Origin: Spirochaetia bacterium
GTDB lineage: Bacteria; Spirochaetota; Spirochaetia; Sphaerochaetales; Sphaerochaetaceae
Direction of reading: 5' to 3'
Length of the DNA: 42,113 bases
Assembly: GCA_900769955.1 (NCBI GenBank)
Contig: CAAGIP010000093.1
Span: forward strand, 1 to 42,113
The notes under the pieces were generated by a model. It did not search any database. It saw only the letters and a list, made by a program, of their open reading frames with translations, and was not told the DNA's origin. Shown here in pieces: positions 8,021-16,788 of this stretch. Position 1 is the stretch's first letter, and each line of letters starts with the position of its first letter. A program made the position numbers and the translations under genes.

Positions 8021-10633
8021 ATGAGCGAAGATAAACCGAAAGTAATCGTCATCAAAAAACCTCAGGCCCCCCAGAAGGAGGCAGCTCCCGTCAAGGAAGC
8101 TCCGAAGGATGAGAAGAAGGTCGTTGTCGTGAAGAAGAAGATCGTCACGGTCAAGGCCCGCATCAAGGAAGAGAAGAAAGAGGAAAAGAAGGAGGAAGTG
8201 AAGGCTCCCGTACAGAGTGCGCCCGCTCCTCAGCCTGCTCCCGTGCAAAATGTCAGACGTGAAGTCCCTCAGCAGGCACCGAAGGTCTCTCCCCAAGTCC
8301 AGCAGAAGCCAAAGACATCACAGGCACCTGCCGCAAACCGCAACATCATCCGCGGCGAGCGTCTCAGTTCACCCCTTCATTTCGGACCTGTCGTCATCAA
8401 GCCCAACAACCTTCCTCCCGTACCGGGACAGAAGGTCACGGAGCCTCAGGCTCAGACACAGTCTCGCCCCCGTGTGGCAGGCGTTGTAGGAGGGCGTCCC
8501 GTCAGGACTCCCGGACAGCGCTTCGGCCAGAACGGTAACACAAGGCCCTTCAACAGGGAGGGTGGTCGTCCGTTCAACAGGGATGGAAACAATCAGGGCG
8601 GATTCAACAGAGGTCAGGGAAGACCCGGTGACGGAAGACCCGGACAGGGCTTCCAGCGCCCGGGCTTTACTCCCAGACCCGGTGCACGCCCCGCTGGCGG
8701 CGCTCCCTCCGGTGAGAGCCTTGACCTGAACCAGAAGTCAGGTGCCAGAAAGACAGGAGGCAAGAAGAAGGAAAGCGTCGACTACAGGAACAGAAGGGAT
8801 CAGGAGATCGACTTCCAGTACCTGCAGAAGAAGAAGGAAGAAAGCAAGCTTGCCGCAGTTCCCAAGAGCATCGACATCATGGAGAACATCACTGTCAGCG
8901 AACTTGCCAAGAAGATGAACATCAAGGCAAGTGACATCATCAGCAAACTCTTCAAGATGGGCATGATGGTGACGATCAACCAGCAGATCGACCATGATAC
9001 CGCAGAGATCATCGCTTCCGAGTATGGCTGTTCAGTCCATCTTGTTTCACTCTATGATGAGACTATCATCGAGAATGATGCGGAGACCGAGGATGATCTC
9101 GAGCCCAGGGCTCCGATTGTCACGATCATGGGTCACGTTGACCATGGTAAGACCAAGCTCCTTGATGCGATCAGATCAGCTGACGTCGCAGGAGGCGAAT
9201 TCGGCGGAATCACACAGCACATCGGTGCATATAAAGTCAATGTACCTGACAGGGGAGACATCGTATTCCTAGATACCCCGGGTCACGCGGCATTCTCCAT
9301 GATGAGGGCGCGCGGTGCTCAGGTTACCGATATCGTTGTACTCGTTGTAGCCGCAAATGACGGTGTCATGCCCCAGACGAGGGAAGCGATCGACCACGCA
9401 ATGGCAGCAAAGGTACCCATCATCGTCGCTATCAACAAGTGTGATCTTCCTGATGCAAATCCTGAGCGCGTAATGCAGCAGCTTTCCGACATCGGACTCA
9501 TGCCGGAAGAGTGGGGCGGACAGACTCTGTACTGCCAGATCTCCGCACTTAAGAAGATCGGTATCGATGATCTTCTCGACACGATCCTTCTTCAGGCCGA
9601 AATGCTCGAGCTCAGGGCAAACCCGAAGTGCAGGGCAGAAGGTAAGGTCCTTGAATCCAGAATCGATCAGGGCAGAGGAACCGTTGCAACAGTCATGGTA
9701 CAGAAGGGTACACTCCGCCAGGGTGACTACTATGTCGCAGGCATTTACCCCGGAAGAGTCAGGGCAATGTTTGACGATAAGGGCAAGAAGATCAAGGAAG
9801 CCGGTCCTTCAACACCTGTTGAAATCATCGGTCTTTCAAACATCCCTTCAGCCGGTGATCCGTTCCAGGTAACTGAGGATGAAAAGCAGGCCAGAATGGT
9901 AGGTGCAAAGAGACAGGAGCTCGAGAAGCTCGGTGCAAGCAGCAATGCCAACAAGGTCACGCTTGAGAACATCTATGACAAGATCAAGGAAGGCGAGATT
10001 CAGGACTTCAACGTCATCATCAAGGGTGACGTGCAGGGTTCAGTCGAGGCCCTCCAGGGTACTCTCACCAAGCTCAGCACACCTGAAATCAGGCTCAACG
10101 TCATCAGGGCATCCGCAGGTGCGATCATCGAGAGTGATATCACCCTCGCAGCCGCATCCAATGCCCTTGTCATCGGCTTCAACGTCCGTCCGACCCCCAG
10201 GGCTCAGGCACTTGCAGAGCAGGAAAAGGTCGAGATCAAGAAGTACAACATCATCTACGATGTCGTTGATGACATCAAGGCAGCGATGGAAGGACTTCTC
10301 TCGCCCGAGATCAGGGAGATCGACATCGGTAAGGCTGAAGTCAGGGATACATTCCGCGTACCCAAGGTCGGCGTGATCGCAGGCTGTTACATCACTGAAG
10401 GCAAGGTTGTCAGGAATGCATTCGTAAGAGTCATCCGCGACTCCATCCAGATCAACAAGGAGAACATCCACATCGCATCCTTAAAGAGATTCAAGGACGA
10501 TGCTAAGGAAGTCACTGCCGGATATGAATGCGGTATCGGTCTTGAGAACTTCCAGGATATCCAGATCGGTGATACCCTTGAGTTTGTACAGAAGCAGGAA
10601 ATCGCAAGAAAACTGGAAGATACCATAGTATGA
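8021..10633 (+). CDS. infB: Translation initiation factor IF-2
   Basis: An 870-residue IF-2, the GTPase that places initiator tRNA on the ribosome and promotes subunit joining. The first 270 or so residues are low-complexity: Lys/Glu/Val-rich, then Pro/Gln-rich, then an Arg/Gly/Phe-rich stretch resembling RGG repeats. The IF-2 N-terminal helical module (starting NITVSELAKKMN) follows. The G domain carries GHVDHGKT (371-378), DTPGH and NKCD, followed by domains II to IV. AAGGA at 8012-8016 supports the start. It overlaps rbfA by ATGA. The length is within the normal range, since IF-2 size varies mainly in the disordered N-terminus. Confidence 0.97.
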   Translation: MSEDKPKVIVIKKPQAPQKEAAPVKEAPKDEKKVVVVKKKIVTVKARIKEEKKEEKKEEVKAPVQSAPAPQPAPVQNVRREVPQQAPKVSPQVQQKPKTSQAPAANRNIIRGERLSSPLHFGPVVIKPNNLPPVPGQKVTEPQAQTQSRPRVAGVVGGRPVRTPGQRFGQNGNTRPFNREGGRPFNRDGNNQGGFNRGQGRPGDGRPGQGFQRPGFTPRPGARPAGGAPSGESLDLNQKSGARKTGGKKKESVDYRNRRDQEIDFQYLQKKKEESKLAAVPKSIDIMENITVSELAKKMNIKASDIISKLFKMGMMVTINQQIDHDTAEIIASEYGCSVHLVSLYDETIIENDAETEDDLEPRAPIVTIMGHVDHGKTKLLDAIRSADVAGGEFGGITQHIGAYKVNVPDRGDIVFLDTPGHAAFSMMRARGAQVTDIVVLVVAANDGVMPQTREAIDHAMAAKVPIIVAINKCDLPDANPERVMQQLSDIGLMPEEWGGQTLYCQISALKKIGIDDLLDTILLQAEMLELRANPKCRAEGKVLESRIDQGRGTVATVMVQKGTLRQGDYYVAGIYPGRVRAMFDDKGKKIKEAGPSTPVEIIGLSNIPSAGDPFQVTEDEKQARMVGAKRQELEKLGASSNANKVTLENIYDKIKEGEIQDFNVIIKGDVQGSVEALQGTLTKLSTPEIRLNVIRASAGAIIESDITLAAASNALVIGFNVRPTPRAQALAEQEKVEIKKYNIIYDVVDDIKAAMEGLLSPEIREIDIGKAEVRDTFRVPKVGVIAGCYITEGKVVRNAFVRVIRDSIQINKENIHIASLKRFKDDAKEVTAGYECGIGLENFQDIQIGDTLEFVQKQEIARKLEDTIV

Positions 10634-10983
10634 GCGAGCACACAGGAAAAAGACTTGAGAGCAGGATCCTTGAGACGATCAGCACCATGATCATCAGCGG
10701 GATGATAAAGAACCCTCATCTTTCAAGGTTCACTTCCATAACGGAAGTAAACCTCTCAGCCGACAATGCCAATGCAACCGTATATGTTTCGACTGCAGAG
10801 GAAAAAGCGCTCGACAGAAGCGTTGCGGCCCTTAACAGTGCCGCAGGCTTCATACAGGGCCATGTCGCAAAAGTCCTGAAGACACGCAACACGCCAAGGC
10901 TTGTCTTCAGGGCGGACAGAAGCTTCATCGAGGGAGAGAAGATAAGCTCACTCATCGATAAGGCAATGGGCAGAAATGAGTGA
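10630..10983 (+). CDS. rbfA: Ribosome-binding factor A
   Basis: A 117-residue RbfA, a single KH-like domain that binds 16S rRNA near the 5' helix and helps late maturation of the small subunit. The sequence keeps the family layout: a basic N-terminal helix region (KRLESRILETIS), the 'ITEVNLSADNANATVYVS' strand and the 'TPRLVFRADRS' strand. It overlaps infB by ATGA at the 5' end and truB by 8 bases at the 3' end, so it is certainly within the operon. Confidence 0.92.
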   Translation: MSEHTGKRLESRILETISTMIISGMIKNPHLSRFTSITEVNLSADNANATVYVSTAEEKALDRSVAALNSAAGFIQGHVAKVLKTRNTPRLVFRADRSFIEGEKISSLIDKAMGRNE

Positions 10984-11833
10984 TTTTTCAATACTGCTTC
11001 TGGATAAGGTCCCGGGAGTCACAAGCTTCCGGTCCCTTAATGAAGTCAAGAAATGCCACAGGGGCAGTAAGGTAGGGCACACCGGAACCCTCGATAAATT
11101 CGCAAGCGGTCTCATGATAGTTCTCACGGGGGAAGCGACAAAACTCAATCCCCTGTTCTCTGGCATGGACAAGTCCTACAGGGCCATAATCGAGACAGGA
11201 CGGGAGACAGACACCCTCGATCCCGAGGGTGAAGTCATCCGTGAGTGTCCACCGGCTGAAAAAGCATCCCTGGAAGCTGCAGTTTCCTTCTTTCAGGGCG
11301 AAATAATGCAGCGACCTCCCGTGTACTCAGCAATCCACGTAAATGGAAAAAGGGCATATGAGAGGACGAGAAAAGGAGAAGAGGTGTTAATGGAGGCGCG
11401 TCCCGTCACCATTTACCGGCTTACGCTTGAAGAAGTATCAGGCTCAGCATGCAAAATTGACACTAAAGTCAGCAAGGGCACGTACATACGCTCCCTCGCA
11501 CGTGACCTCTCAGAAAAAGCTGGCTCATGCGGACATCTGAGCTCACTTGACCGCTATGAGGTGGGTCCGTATACAAGGGCAGACATCACGGGTATTAATC
11601 CATCCATTGAGGAAAGTGAGGCATTGCTTTCAAAGGTGTGCCCGCGTCACATCGATTTCGATCCCTCATACAGAAAGCAGCTTGTAAACGGCTTTCTTGA
11701 CAGGAAAGGCATAATCGGGGCAAGGCCCAATGAAGATGGATACTACCGCCTCAGGATGAATGACTCCCTTGCAGGTGTTGTCAGAAAGGAGGGAGGGCAC
11801 TATACGATAGTTGCCCTGACTGAACGTGACTGA
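10976..11833 (+). CDS. truB: tRNA pseudouridine(55) synthase TruB
   Basis: A 285-residue TruB that isomerises uridine 55 in the T-loop of tRNAs. The catalytic aspartate is D40 in the motif GHTGTLDKFASG. Other family motifs visible are RPPVYSAIHVNGKRAYERTRKGE and GTYIRSLARDLSE. The C-terminus replaces a full PUA domain with a short tail of about 50 residues. The gene overlaps rbfA and ribF by 8 bases each, in keeping with the usual rbfA-truB-ribF order. Confidence 0.95.
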   Translation: MSDFSILLLDKVPGVTSFRSLNEVKKCHRGSKVGHTGTLDKFASGLMIVLTGEATKLNPLFSGMDKSYRAIIETGRETDTLDPEGEVIRECPPAEKASLEAAVSFFQGEIMQRPPVYSAIHVNGKRAYERTRKGEEVLMEARPVTIYRLTLEEVSGSACKIDTKVSKGTYIRSLARDLSEKAGSCGHLSSLDRYEVGPYTRADITGINPSIEESEALLSKVCPRHIDFDPSYRKQLVNGFLDRKGIIGARPNEDGYYRLRMNDSLAGVVRKEGGHYTIVALTERD

Positions 11834-12608
11834 ACATTCATTTTCAGCTCTCCTGAAGACAGGGGAACTCAGAAATCAGAACATGACGATCGCAATAGGG
11901 GTGTTTGACGGTGTTCATAACGGACACCGCGACATCTTTGAAACACTCGTATCGAAAGCACATTCCCATTCCGATACACAGTCAATGGTCGTGACGTTTT
12001 CCTCAAATCCGAAGATAAAGGGCATGCTTTTCACCGATACACTCCGTCTGAGAATGAAATATGCCGAATCTTTCGGTATTGATCACTTTACGGTAATTGA
12101 CTTTTCTGAGGATTTCAGTAAGATATCAGGAAGTGAGTTCATTCGCTTGCTATGTACTATGTGCCGTGTCAAAGCAGTCATAGTCGGTGAGGACTTCAAA
12201 TGCGGTGCTCCCGCATCCCGGATTACGGCAGAAGAACTGGGACGAGAGTTCGCTTCCATAGGTTTTGACGTGGATGTCGACATCCGCCCATCTGTTATGG
12301 GCGATGACCAAATGAGAATCTCCTCCACCAGGTTAAGGGAAATGATACGAACAGGTGACATGGACGGTGTGTCCCGTGTCTCCGGAAGACCGTATTCACT
12401 CGATCTCAGTGCTGCAGACACTGAGGAAGGTAAAGGCGGTCTTATCATGAAAAGGTCCTCCTTTTCGCAGCTGCTTCCTCCGGATGGAAGGTACAGGGCA
12501 ATGTACGACGGAACTGATACTGTTCTTGAAATCACGCCAGTGTACCTGATCCTGAAAAATGCAGTAAAAGGGAAGGCCGACACATTAAGCATATTAACCA
12601 AGGAGTAA
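11826..12608 (+). CDS. ribF: RibF-like FMN adenylyltransferase, riboflavin kinase domain reduced
   Basis: A 260-residue protein starting at a GTG that overlaps truB by 8 bases. The FAD synthetase (nucleotidylyltransferase) domain is intact, with GVFDGVHNGH at residues 25-34 and ISSTR at 165-169. Bifunctional RibF proteins are usually about 310 residues, with a C-terminal riboflavin kinase barrel carrying a GFPTAN-type motif and a GVY motif. Here about 70 residues follow GRPY and neither kinase motif is visible. My reading is that the protein adenylylates FMN to FAD but may no longer phosphorylate riboflavin. If so, a separate kinase or uptake of FMN would be needed. It is the last gene before rpsO in the cluster. 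Confidence 0.85.
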   Translation: MTEHSFSALLKTGELRNQNMTIAIGVFDGVHNGHRDIFETLVSKAHSHSDTQSMVVTFSSNPKIKGMLFTDTLRLRMKYAESFGIDHFTVIDFSEDFSKISGSEFIRLLCTMCRVKAVIVGEDFKCGAPASRITAEELGREFASIGFDVDVDIRPSVMGDDQMRISSTRLREMIRTGDMDGVSRVSGRPYSLDLSAADTEEGKGGLIMKRSSFSQLLPPDGRYRAMYDGTDTVLEITPVYLILKNAVKGKADTLSILTKE

Positions 12609-12612
12609 TAAA

Positions 12613-12879
12613 ATGGTATCAAAGGAACAGAAAGCAGAAATCGTTTCAAAGTTCGGCGGCAACACTGCCAACACAGGTGACTCAAAAGTACAGGTTGCAC
12701 TTCTCACTGCAAGAATCAATGACCTTCAGGGACACTTCAAGGCCAACCCCAAGGATCATGCAGGACGCCGCGGTCTTCTCAAGCTCGTCGGACAGAGAAG
12801 AAGACTTCTCAAGTACATCAGGAACAGAGACATCAACGAGTACAGAGATCTCATTGCAGAGCTCGGACTCAGAAAGTAA
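12613..12879 (+). CDS. rpsO: 30S ribosomal protein S15
   Basis: An 88-residue S15, a four-helix primary binder of 16S rRNA. Recognisable stretches are GDSKVQVALLTARINDLQ, HFKANPKDHAGRRGLL and RRRLLKYIRNRD. The strong site AAGGAGT lies just before the ATG. The gene is followed by a hairpin and then by pnp, the conserved rpsO-pnp pair. Length and motifs are fully typical. Confidence 0.98.
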   Translation: MVSKEQKAEIVSKFGGNTANTGDSKVQVALLTARINDLQGHFKANPKDHAGRRGLLKLVGQRRRLLKYIRNRDINEYRDLIAELGLRK

Positions 12880-12891
12880 TAATATTTTGAT

Positions 12892-12919
12892 AAAGCTTAG
12901 CCAATTCAGGCTAGGCTTT
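12892..12919 (+). terminator. rpsO-pnp intercistronic hairpin (terminator or processing site)
   Basis: AAAGCTTAGCC (12892-12902) pairs with GGCTAGGCTTT (12909-12919), giving an 11-bp stem with one G-U pair and a six-base loop. There is no long T run after it, so termination would be weak or partial. In Escherichia coli the same gap carries a terminator and an RNase III-cleaved stem through which PNPase controls its own mRNA. A similar role here is an inference from position. Confidence 0.6.
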
Positions 12920-12966
12920 ATTTATAAATGGAAAGAACAAAAAAAGAACAGATAAGGATTGAATTT

Positions 12967-15078
12967 ATGAGTAACGTAACTTCTGTTTCCGTGAAAATCG
13001 GAGACGGTGAACTTGTCTTTGAGACAGGAAAAATCGCCAAGCAGGCGAACGGAGCAGTCTATGCTCACTATGCAGGAAGCGCAGTCATCGCAACGGTCTG
13101 CTGCGGAGAACAGCCCTCAGAACCCATCGACTACGTACCCGTCAGCGTTGAATACAACGAAAAATACTATGCGGCAGGCAAAATTCCCGGAGGATTCTTA
13201 AAGAGGGAAGGTAAGCCCAAGGATAAGGAAATCCTCGTTTCCCGTCTTATCGACCGCCCCATGCGCCCTCTCTTTGACAAGGCATTCGGACGCGAAATCC
13301 AGATCGTACCCACAGTCGTTTCAAGCGACATGACCCACACACCCGACATCATCGCAATCAATGCGGCATCCTGTGCGGTCACAATCTCAGACATTCCCTT
13401 CTACGGCCCGATCGCGGCTGTAAGAGTTGCCCTCATCGGCGATGAATATGTCATTAACCCCACCTTCCAGCAGATTCCCCAGGCAAAGCTCGACATCGTC
13501 GTTGCCGGTACACATGACGGAATCACGATGGTTGAAGGCGGTGCAAAGGAAGTAAGCGAGCAGAACATGCTCGATGCAATCGCAGCGGCACAGCCCGTGA
13601 TCACTGAAATCTGTGAGGCACAGATGAAGATGAGAGAGCTCTGCGGCAAGGAAAAGCTTCCCCTCATGGATGTTACTGAAGATCTTTCCTGGCTCGAACC
13701 CGTTAAGGAGTTCGCATACCCACTTGAGAAGGAAGCATCATTCGTAAAGGGCAAGATGAACAGATATGCAGCCCTTGAGGAAGCTCATGCAAAGGTAAGG
13801 GCCCGGTTTGCAGATCTCATTGCAGAAGATGAGAAAAGGGAAGGCCAGCTTGCTGCCATGTTCGATGATCTTGAGTATAACATTCTCAGGGCATCAATCC
13901 TCAACGACGGTGTCAGAACGGATGGCAGAAAGGTCACAGAGATCAGACCCATCACATGTGAAGTCGGAGTACTTCCCTGCACACACGGCAGTGCACTCTT
14001 CACAAGAGGTGAGACACAGTCACTTGCAGTAACCACACTCGGTACCGCTCAGGACGAGCAGATGTTCGACACCATTGACGGTGAGAAGAGCTTTGCAAAC
14101 TTCATGCTCCACTACAACTTCCCGCCCTACAGTGTCGGTGAGTGCGGAAGACTTACAACAGGCAGAAGGGAGATCGGCCACGGTCACCTCGCTCAGAGGG
14201 CTCTTGAGGCTGTCCTTCCCAAGAAGGATTCCTTCCCGTACACTGTCCGTGTCGTATCTGAAATCATGGAGTCCAACGGTTCATCCTCAATGGCTTCGGT
14301 CTGCGGCGGATGTCTTTCACTCATGGATGCAGGTGTTCCCATCTCAGCTCCCGTTGCAGGCATCGCAATGGGCCTCATCACTGAAGGTGCCGATTACTCC
14401 AAGTACGTCGTTCTTTCCGATATCCTCGGTGAGGAAGACCACCTCGGAGACATGGACTTCAAGGTAGCAGGCACAAGCAAGGGTATCACTGCATTCCAGA
14501 TGGATATCAAGATTGCAGGCGTAACCCCCGAGATCATGAGCAAGGCACTCCAGCAGGCAAAGGATGGCAGAATGCACATCCTCGGCATCATGCACGACAC
14601 ACTTGAAGGTCCCCGCCCCGAGATCAGCGAGCTTGCTCCCAAGATCCTGACGATTAAGGTACCTGAGGAAACAATCGGTGCAGTAATCGGAACAGGCGGA
14701 AAGACAATCAAGGGCATTGCCCAGAAGGCAGGTGCGGAGATCAACATCGAGGATGACGGAACTGTCATGATCTACGGCAGAAACAACGCATCCGCTCAGG
14801 AAGCAAAGAGACTCATACTCTCCATCATCGAGAAGCCTGAGGTCGGCAAGATCTATCACGGAACCGTAAAGCGCATCGTTGACTTCGGTGCATTCATCGA
14901 GATTCTCCCCGGTAAGGAAGGCCTCTGCCACATTTCCAAGCTTGCAAAGACCAGAGTCAAGCAGGTTTCTGACGTGCTCAAGGTTGGTCAGGAAGTTGAT
15001 GTCAAGCTCATTGAGATCGACAGAATGGACCGTCTCAACCTTTCCTACGTCGACGCTCTTCCCAAAGAGGACAAATAA
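12967..15078 (+). CDS. pnp: Polyribonucleotide nucleotidyltransferase (PNPase)
   Basis: A 703-residue PNPase, the phosphorolytic 3'-5' exoribonuclease of mRNA decay. The start at 12967 is preferred to an upstream in-frame ATG (12928) because AAGGA lies 8 bases before it and the next residues MSNVTSVSVKIG match the family N-terminus. The order is RNase PH domain 1, a helical linker, RNase PH domain 2 (with FFNMHYNFPPYS-like and GRREIGHGHLAQRAL motifs), KH (GAVIGTGGKTIKGI) and S1 (HGTVKRIVDFGAFIEILPGKEGLCHIS). It sits downstream of rpsO and a hairpin. The stop overlaps the dut start (TAATG). Confidence 0.98.
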   Translation: MSNVTSVSVKIGDGELVFETGKIAKQANGAVYAHYAGSAVIATVCCGEQPSEPIDYVPVSVEYNEKYYAAGKIPGGFLKREGKPKDKEILVSRLIDRPMRPLFDKAFGREIQIVPTVVSSDMTHTPDIIAINAASCAVTISDIPFYGPIAAVRVALIGDEYVINPTFQQIPQAKLDIVVAGTHDGITMVEGGAKEVSEQNMLDAIAAAQPVITEICEAQMKMRELCGKEKLPLMDVTEDLSWLEPVKEFAYPLEKEASFVKGKMNRYAALEEAHAKVRARFADLIAEDEKREGQLAAMFDDLEYNILRASILNDGVRTDGRKVTEIRPITCEVGVLPCTHGSALFTRGETQSLAVTTLGTAQDEQMFDTIDGEKSFANFMLHYNFPPYSVGECGRLTTGRREIGHGHLAQRALEAVLPKKDSFPYTVRVVSEIMESNGSSSMASVCGGCLSLMDAGVPISAPVAGIAMGLITEGADYSKYVVLSDILGEEDHLGDMDFKVAGTSKGITAFQMDIKIAGVTPEIMSKALQQAKDGRMHILGIMHDTLEGPRPEISELAPKILTIKVPEETIGAVIGTGGKTIKGIAQKAGAEINIEDDGTVMIYGRNNASAQEAKRLILSIIEKPEVGKIYHGTVKRIVDFGAFIEILPGKEGLCHISKLAKTRVKQVSDVLKVGQEVDVKLIEIDRMDRLNLSYVDALPKEDK

Positions 15079-15515
15079 TGGAAGAAGTAAGGATTACCCT
15101 TAAGGAAGGAGCATCGGCTCCTTCCTATGCAAGTCAGGGAAGTGCCGGTGCCGATGTGAAGGCATATCTTCCTGACGGGGTAGTCACCATCGATCCCGGA
15201 AAAGCGGCACTGATCCCCACAGGGATTGCCGCCGCAATTCCTTCCGGGTATGAAATTCAGGTACGCCCCCGCTCGGGGCTTGCCCTGAAAAAATCGATAA
15301 CGGTTCTCAACACTCCCGGGACTATCGATTCGGATTACAGGGGGGAAATCGGCATCATACTGATTAACCACTCAGATGCTCCTTTCACGGTAAATCATGG
15401 GGACAGGATAGCTCAGCTGGTATTTGCAAGATATACCCAAGCGGACTATACTGTTGTAAGTGAGCTTGATGAAACGGAGCGCGGAAGCGGAGGCTTCGGC
15501 TCCACTGGAGTCTGA
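15078..15515 (+). CDS. dut: dUTP diphosphatase
   Basis: A 145-residue trimeric dUTPase that hydrolyses dUTP to dUMP, limiting uracil in DNA and feeding thymidylate synthesis. All five conserved motifs are visible in order: the GSAGADVKA motif, RPRSGLALK, the GTIDSDYRGEIG substrate loop, GDRIAQLVF, and the C-terminal RGSGGFGSTG arm. The start codon shares a base with the pnp stop, and the lptF ATG follows the stop directly, so it is embedded in the operon. Confidence 0.97.
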   Translation: MEEVRITLKEGASAPSYASQGSAGADVKAYLPDGVVTIDPGKAALIPTGIAAAIPSGYEIQVRPRSGLALKKSITVLNTPGTIDSDYRGEIGIILINHSDAPFTVNHGDRIAQLVFARYTQADYTVVSELDETERGSGGFGSTGV

Positions 15516-16784
15516 ATGACCATTGGAAGAAAAAGAAACACGATACTTTACTATCATATAACGAGGGAATTTCTCCTCAACTTTTTGGTATCGTTCATCT
15601 TTTTCTTCTTTATTTTTTTCATCAACCAGATTCTTCTGCTTGTAAAGAAGGTACTTCTCAAAAACGTCGACATCTACACCATGCTCATACTGGTACTCTG
15701 CGCGATTCCCCAGTTTCTCCAGTATGTAATTCCGTTTTCAACTCTGTCCGCATCAAGCATGGTGCTGGGTGACCTCGGTGCGAACAATGAGCTGCTGGCG
15801 TTAAGGAGTCTTGGAATTCCCATGAGAAGGGTTTACAGGGTGCTGATCATCCTCGCCCTGATCCTCACTTGCATCACATTCTATGTCTCTGACACCCTTA
15901 TGCCTCAGAGTCAGAAAGTCTACAAACAGCTTCTGAACGACATAATGAGGGATCTTCCAACCTTCGAGCTAACTGCCAACGGAACGAACACGGTAGGTGA
16001 CATTGTCCTTGTGAACCGGGATGTGGAAGGAAATAAAATCGAGGACATACTGCTTTTTAACAATGCCGCTTCCCCTAAACAGACACTTACTGCCCGTGAG
16101 GGAACACTGGAACTCACGGATACCGAAATGTATATTTACAGACTCGATCTTGAGGATGTGAACCTGATGCTGACTGAGGATGACATTTCATCGTGGTCCT
16201 TTGCCGAAAGTGATGAGGCCACACTCTATCTCAACTTCTCTGATCAGATTCCGGCGCTGACGGGAGAAAGTCCCTCAAACCTATCAAATGCCGAGCTTGC
16301 CGTCCTGATAGAGGAAAAGAAAGAAGAACAGAAAGCAAATGTGGAACGGTTCCACAGGAACAGAACGGAGATAAAGACCTCCCTTGCCTCGTCCTTTGAC
16401 TCCATTGACAGGTATGAGGATTACATCGTCGAAAAGAACAGCATCGAGAGCAATCTGAGGGAGCTGGACATCTACGGCGAAAAGGAGCCCATCGGCTTTT
16501 ACTATCAGTACTATGTTGCAGAGTGGCATAAGAAGTACGTGCTTTCATTTGCCTGCTTCTGCCTTACCCTCGTGACATTTCCACTTAGCTTCATAAAGAT
16601 CAGGTACGGACGACTCTTCGGTTTCGGTCTTTCCCTTCTCTTTGCGGTAGCATACTGGTACATTCTTTTCTTCAGTCAGCTGAAAATCTTCGATGTTTCA
16701 TTTTCCAGTGCATGGCTGATGTGGATTTGTGATGCGGTCATGCTGCTCTTCGGCACTGTCATGCTGGCAGTCAAGAGGAAGTGA
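15516..16784 (+). CDS. LptF/LptG family permease (YjgP/YjgQ), first of pair
   Basis: A 422-residue membrane protein of the YjgP/YjgQ family. Two or three transmembrane helices lie in the first 120 residues, followed by a large periplasmic beta-rich domain (about 130-260) and a charged, probably coiled stretch (about 260-330, EEKKEEQKANVERF). Three C-terminal transmembrane helices complete it. In Gram-negative bacteria LptF and LptG pair with the LptB ATPase to pull lipopolysaccharide from the inner membrane. Here a second family member follows at once, but no lptA, lptB or lptC is adjacent. The ATG abuts the dut stop. It could be named LptF, but which of the pair is F and which is G cannot be decided by eye. 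Confidence 0.85.
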   Translation: MTIGRKRNTILYYHITREFLLNFLVSFIFFFFIFFINQILLLVKKVLLKNVDIYTMLILVLCAIPQFLQYVIPFSTLSASSMVLGDLGANNELLALRSLGIPMRRVYRVLIILALILTCITFYVSDTLMPQSQKVYKQLLNDIMRDLPTFELTANGTNTVGDIVLVNRDVEGNKIEDILLFNNAASPKQTLTAREGTLELTDTEMYIYRLDLEDVNLMLTEDDISSWSFAESDEATLYLNFSDQIPALTGESPSNLSNAELAVLIEEKKEEQKANVERFHRNRTEIKTSLASSFDSIDRYEDYIVEKNSIESNLRELDIYGEKEPIGFYYQYYVAEWHKKYVLSFACFCLTLVTFPLSFIKIRYGRLFGFGLSLLFAVAYWYILFFSQLKIFDVSFSSAWLMWICDAVMLLFGTVMLAVKRK

Positions 16785-16788
16785 AAAA

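Noticed and set aside
9903..10376. Plus-strand open frame of 157 codons inside infB
   Set aside because: It is a +1 shadow full of Ser and Arg codons within well-conserved IF-2 domains.
11826..12608. Frameshift truncating RibF
   Set aside because: The frame is open through a natural stop just before the rpsO ribosome site, and no kinase motif appears in the other frames downstream, where rpsO begins at once.
12928..12966. Upstream in-frame start for pnp
   Set aside because: The extra 13 residues (MERTKKEQ...) are not family-like, lie next to the hairpin, and lack the well-placed AAGGA site that serves 12967.
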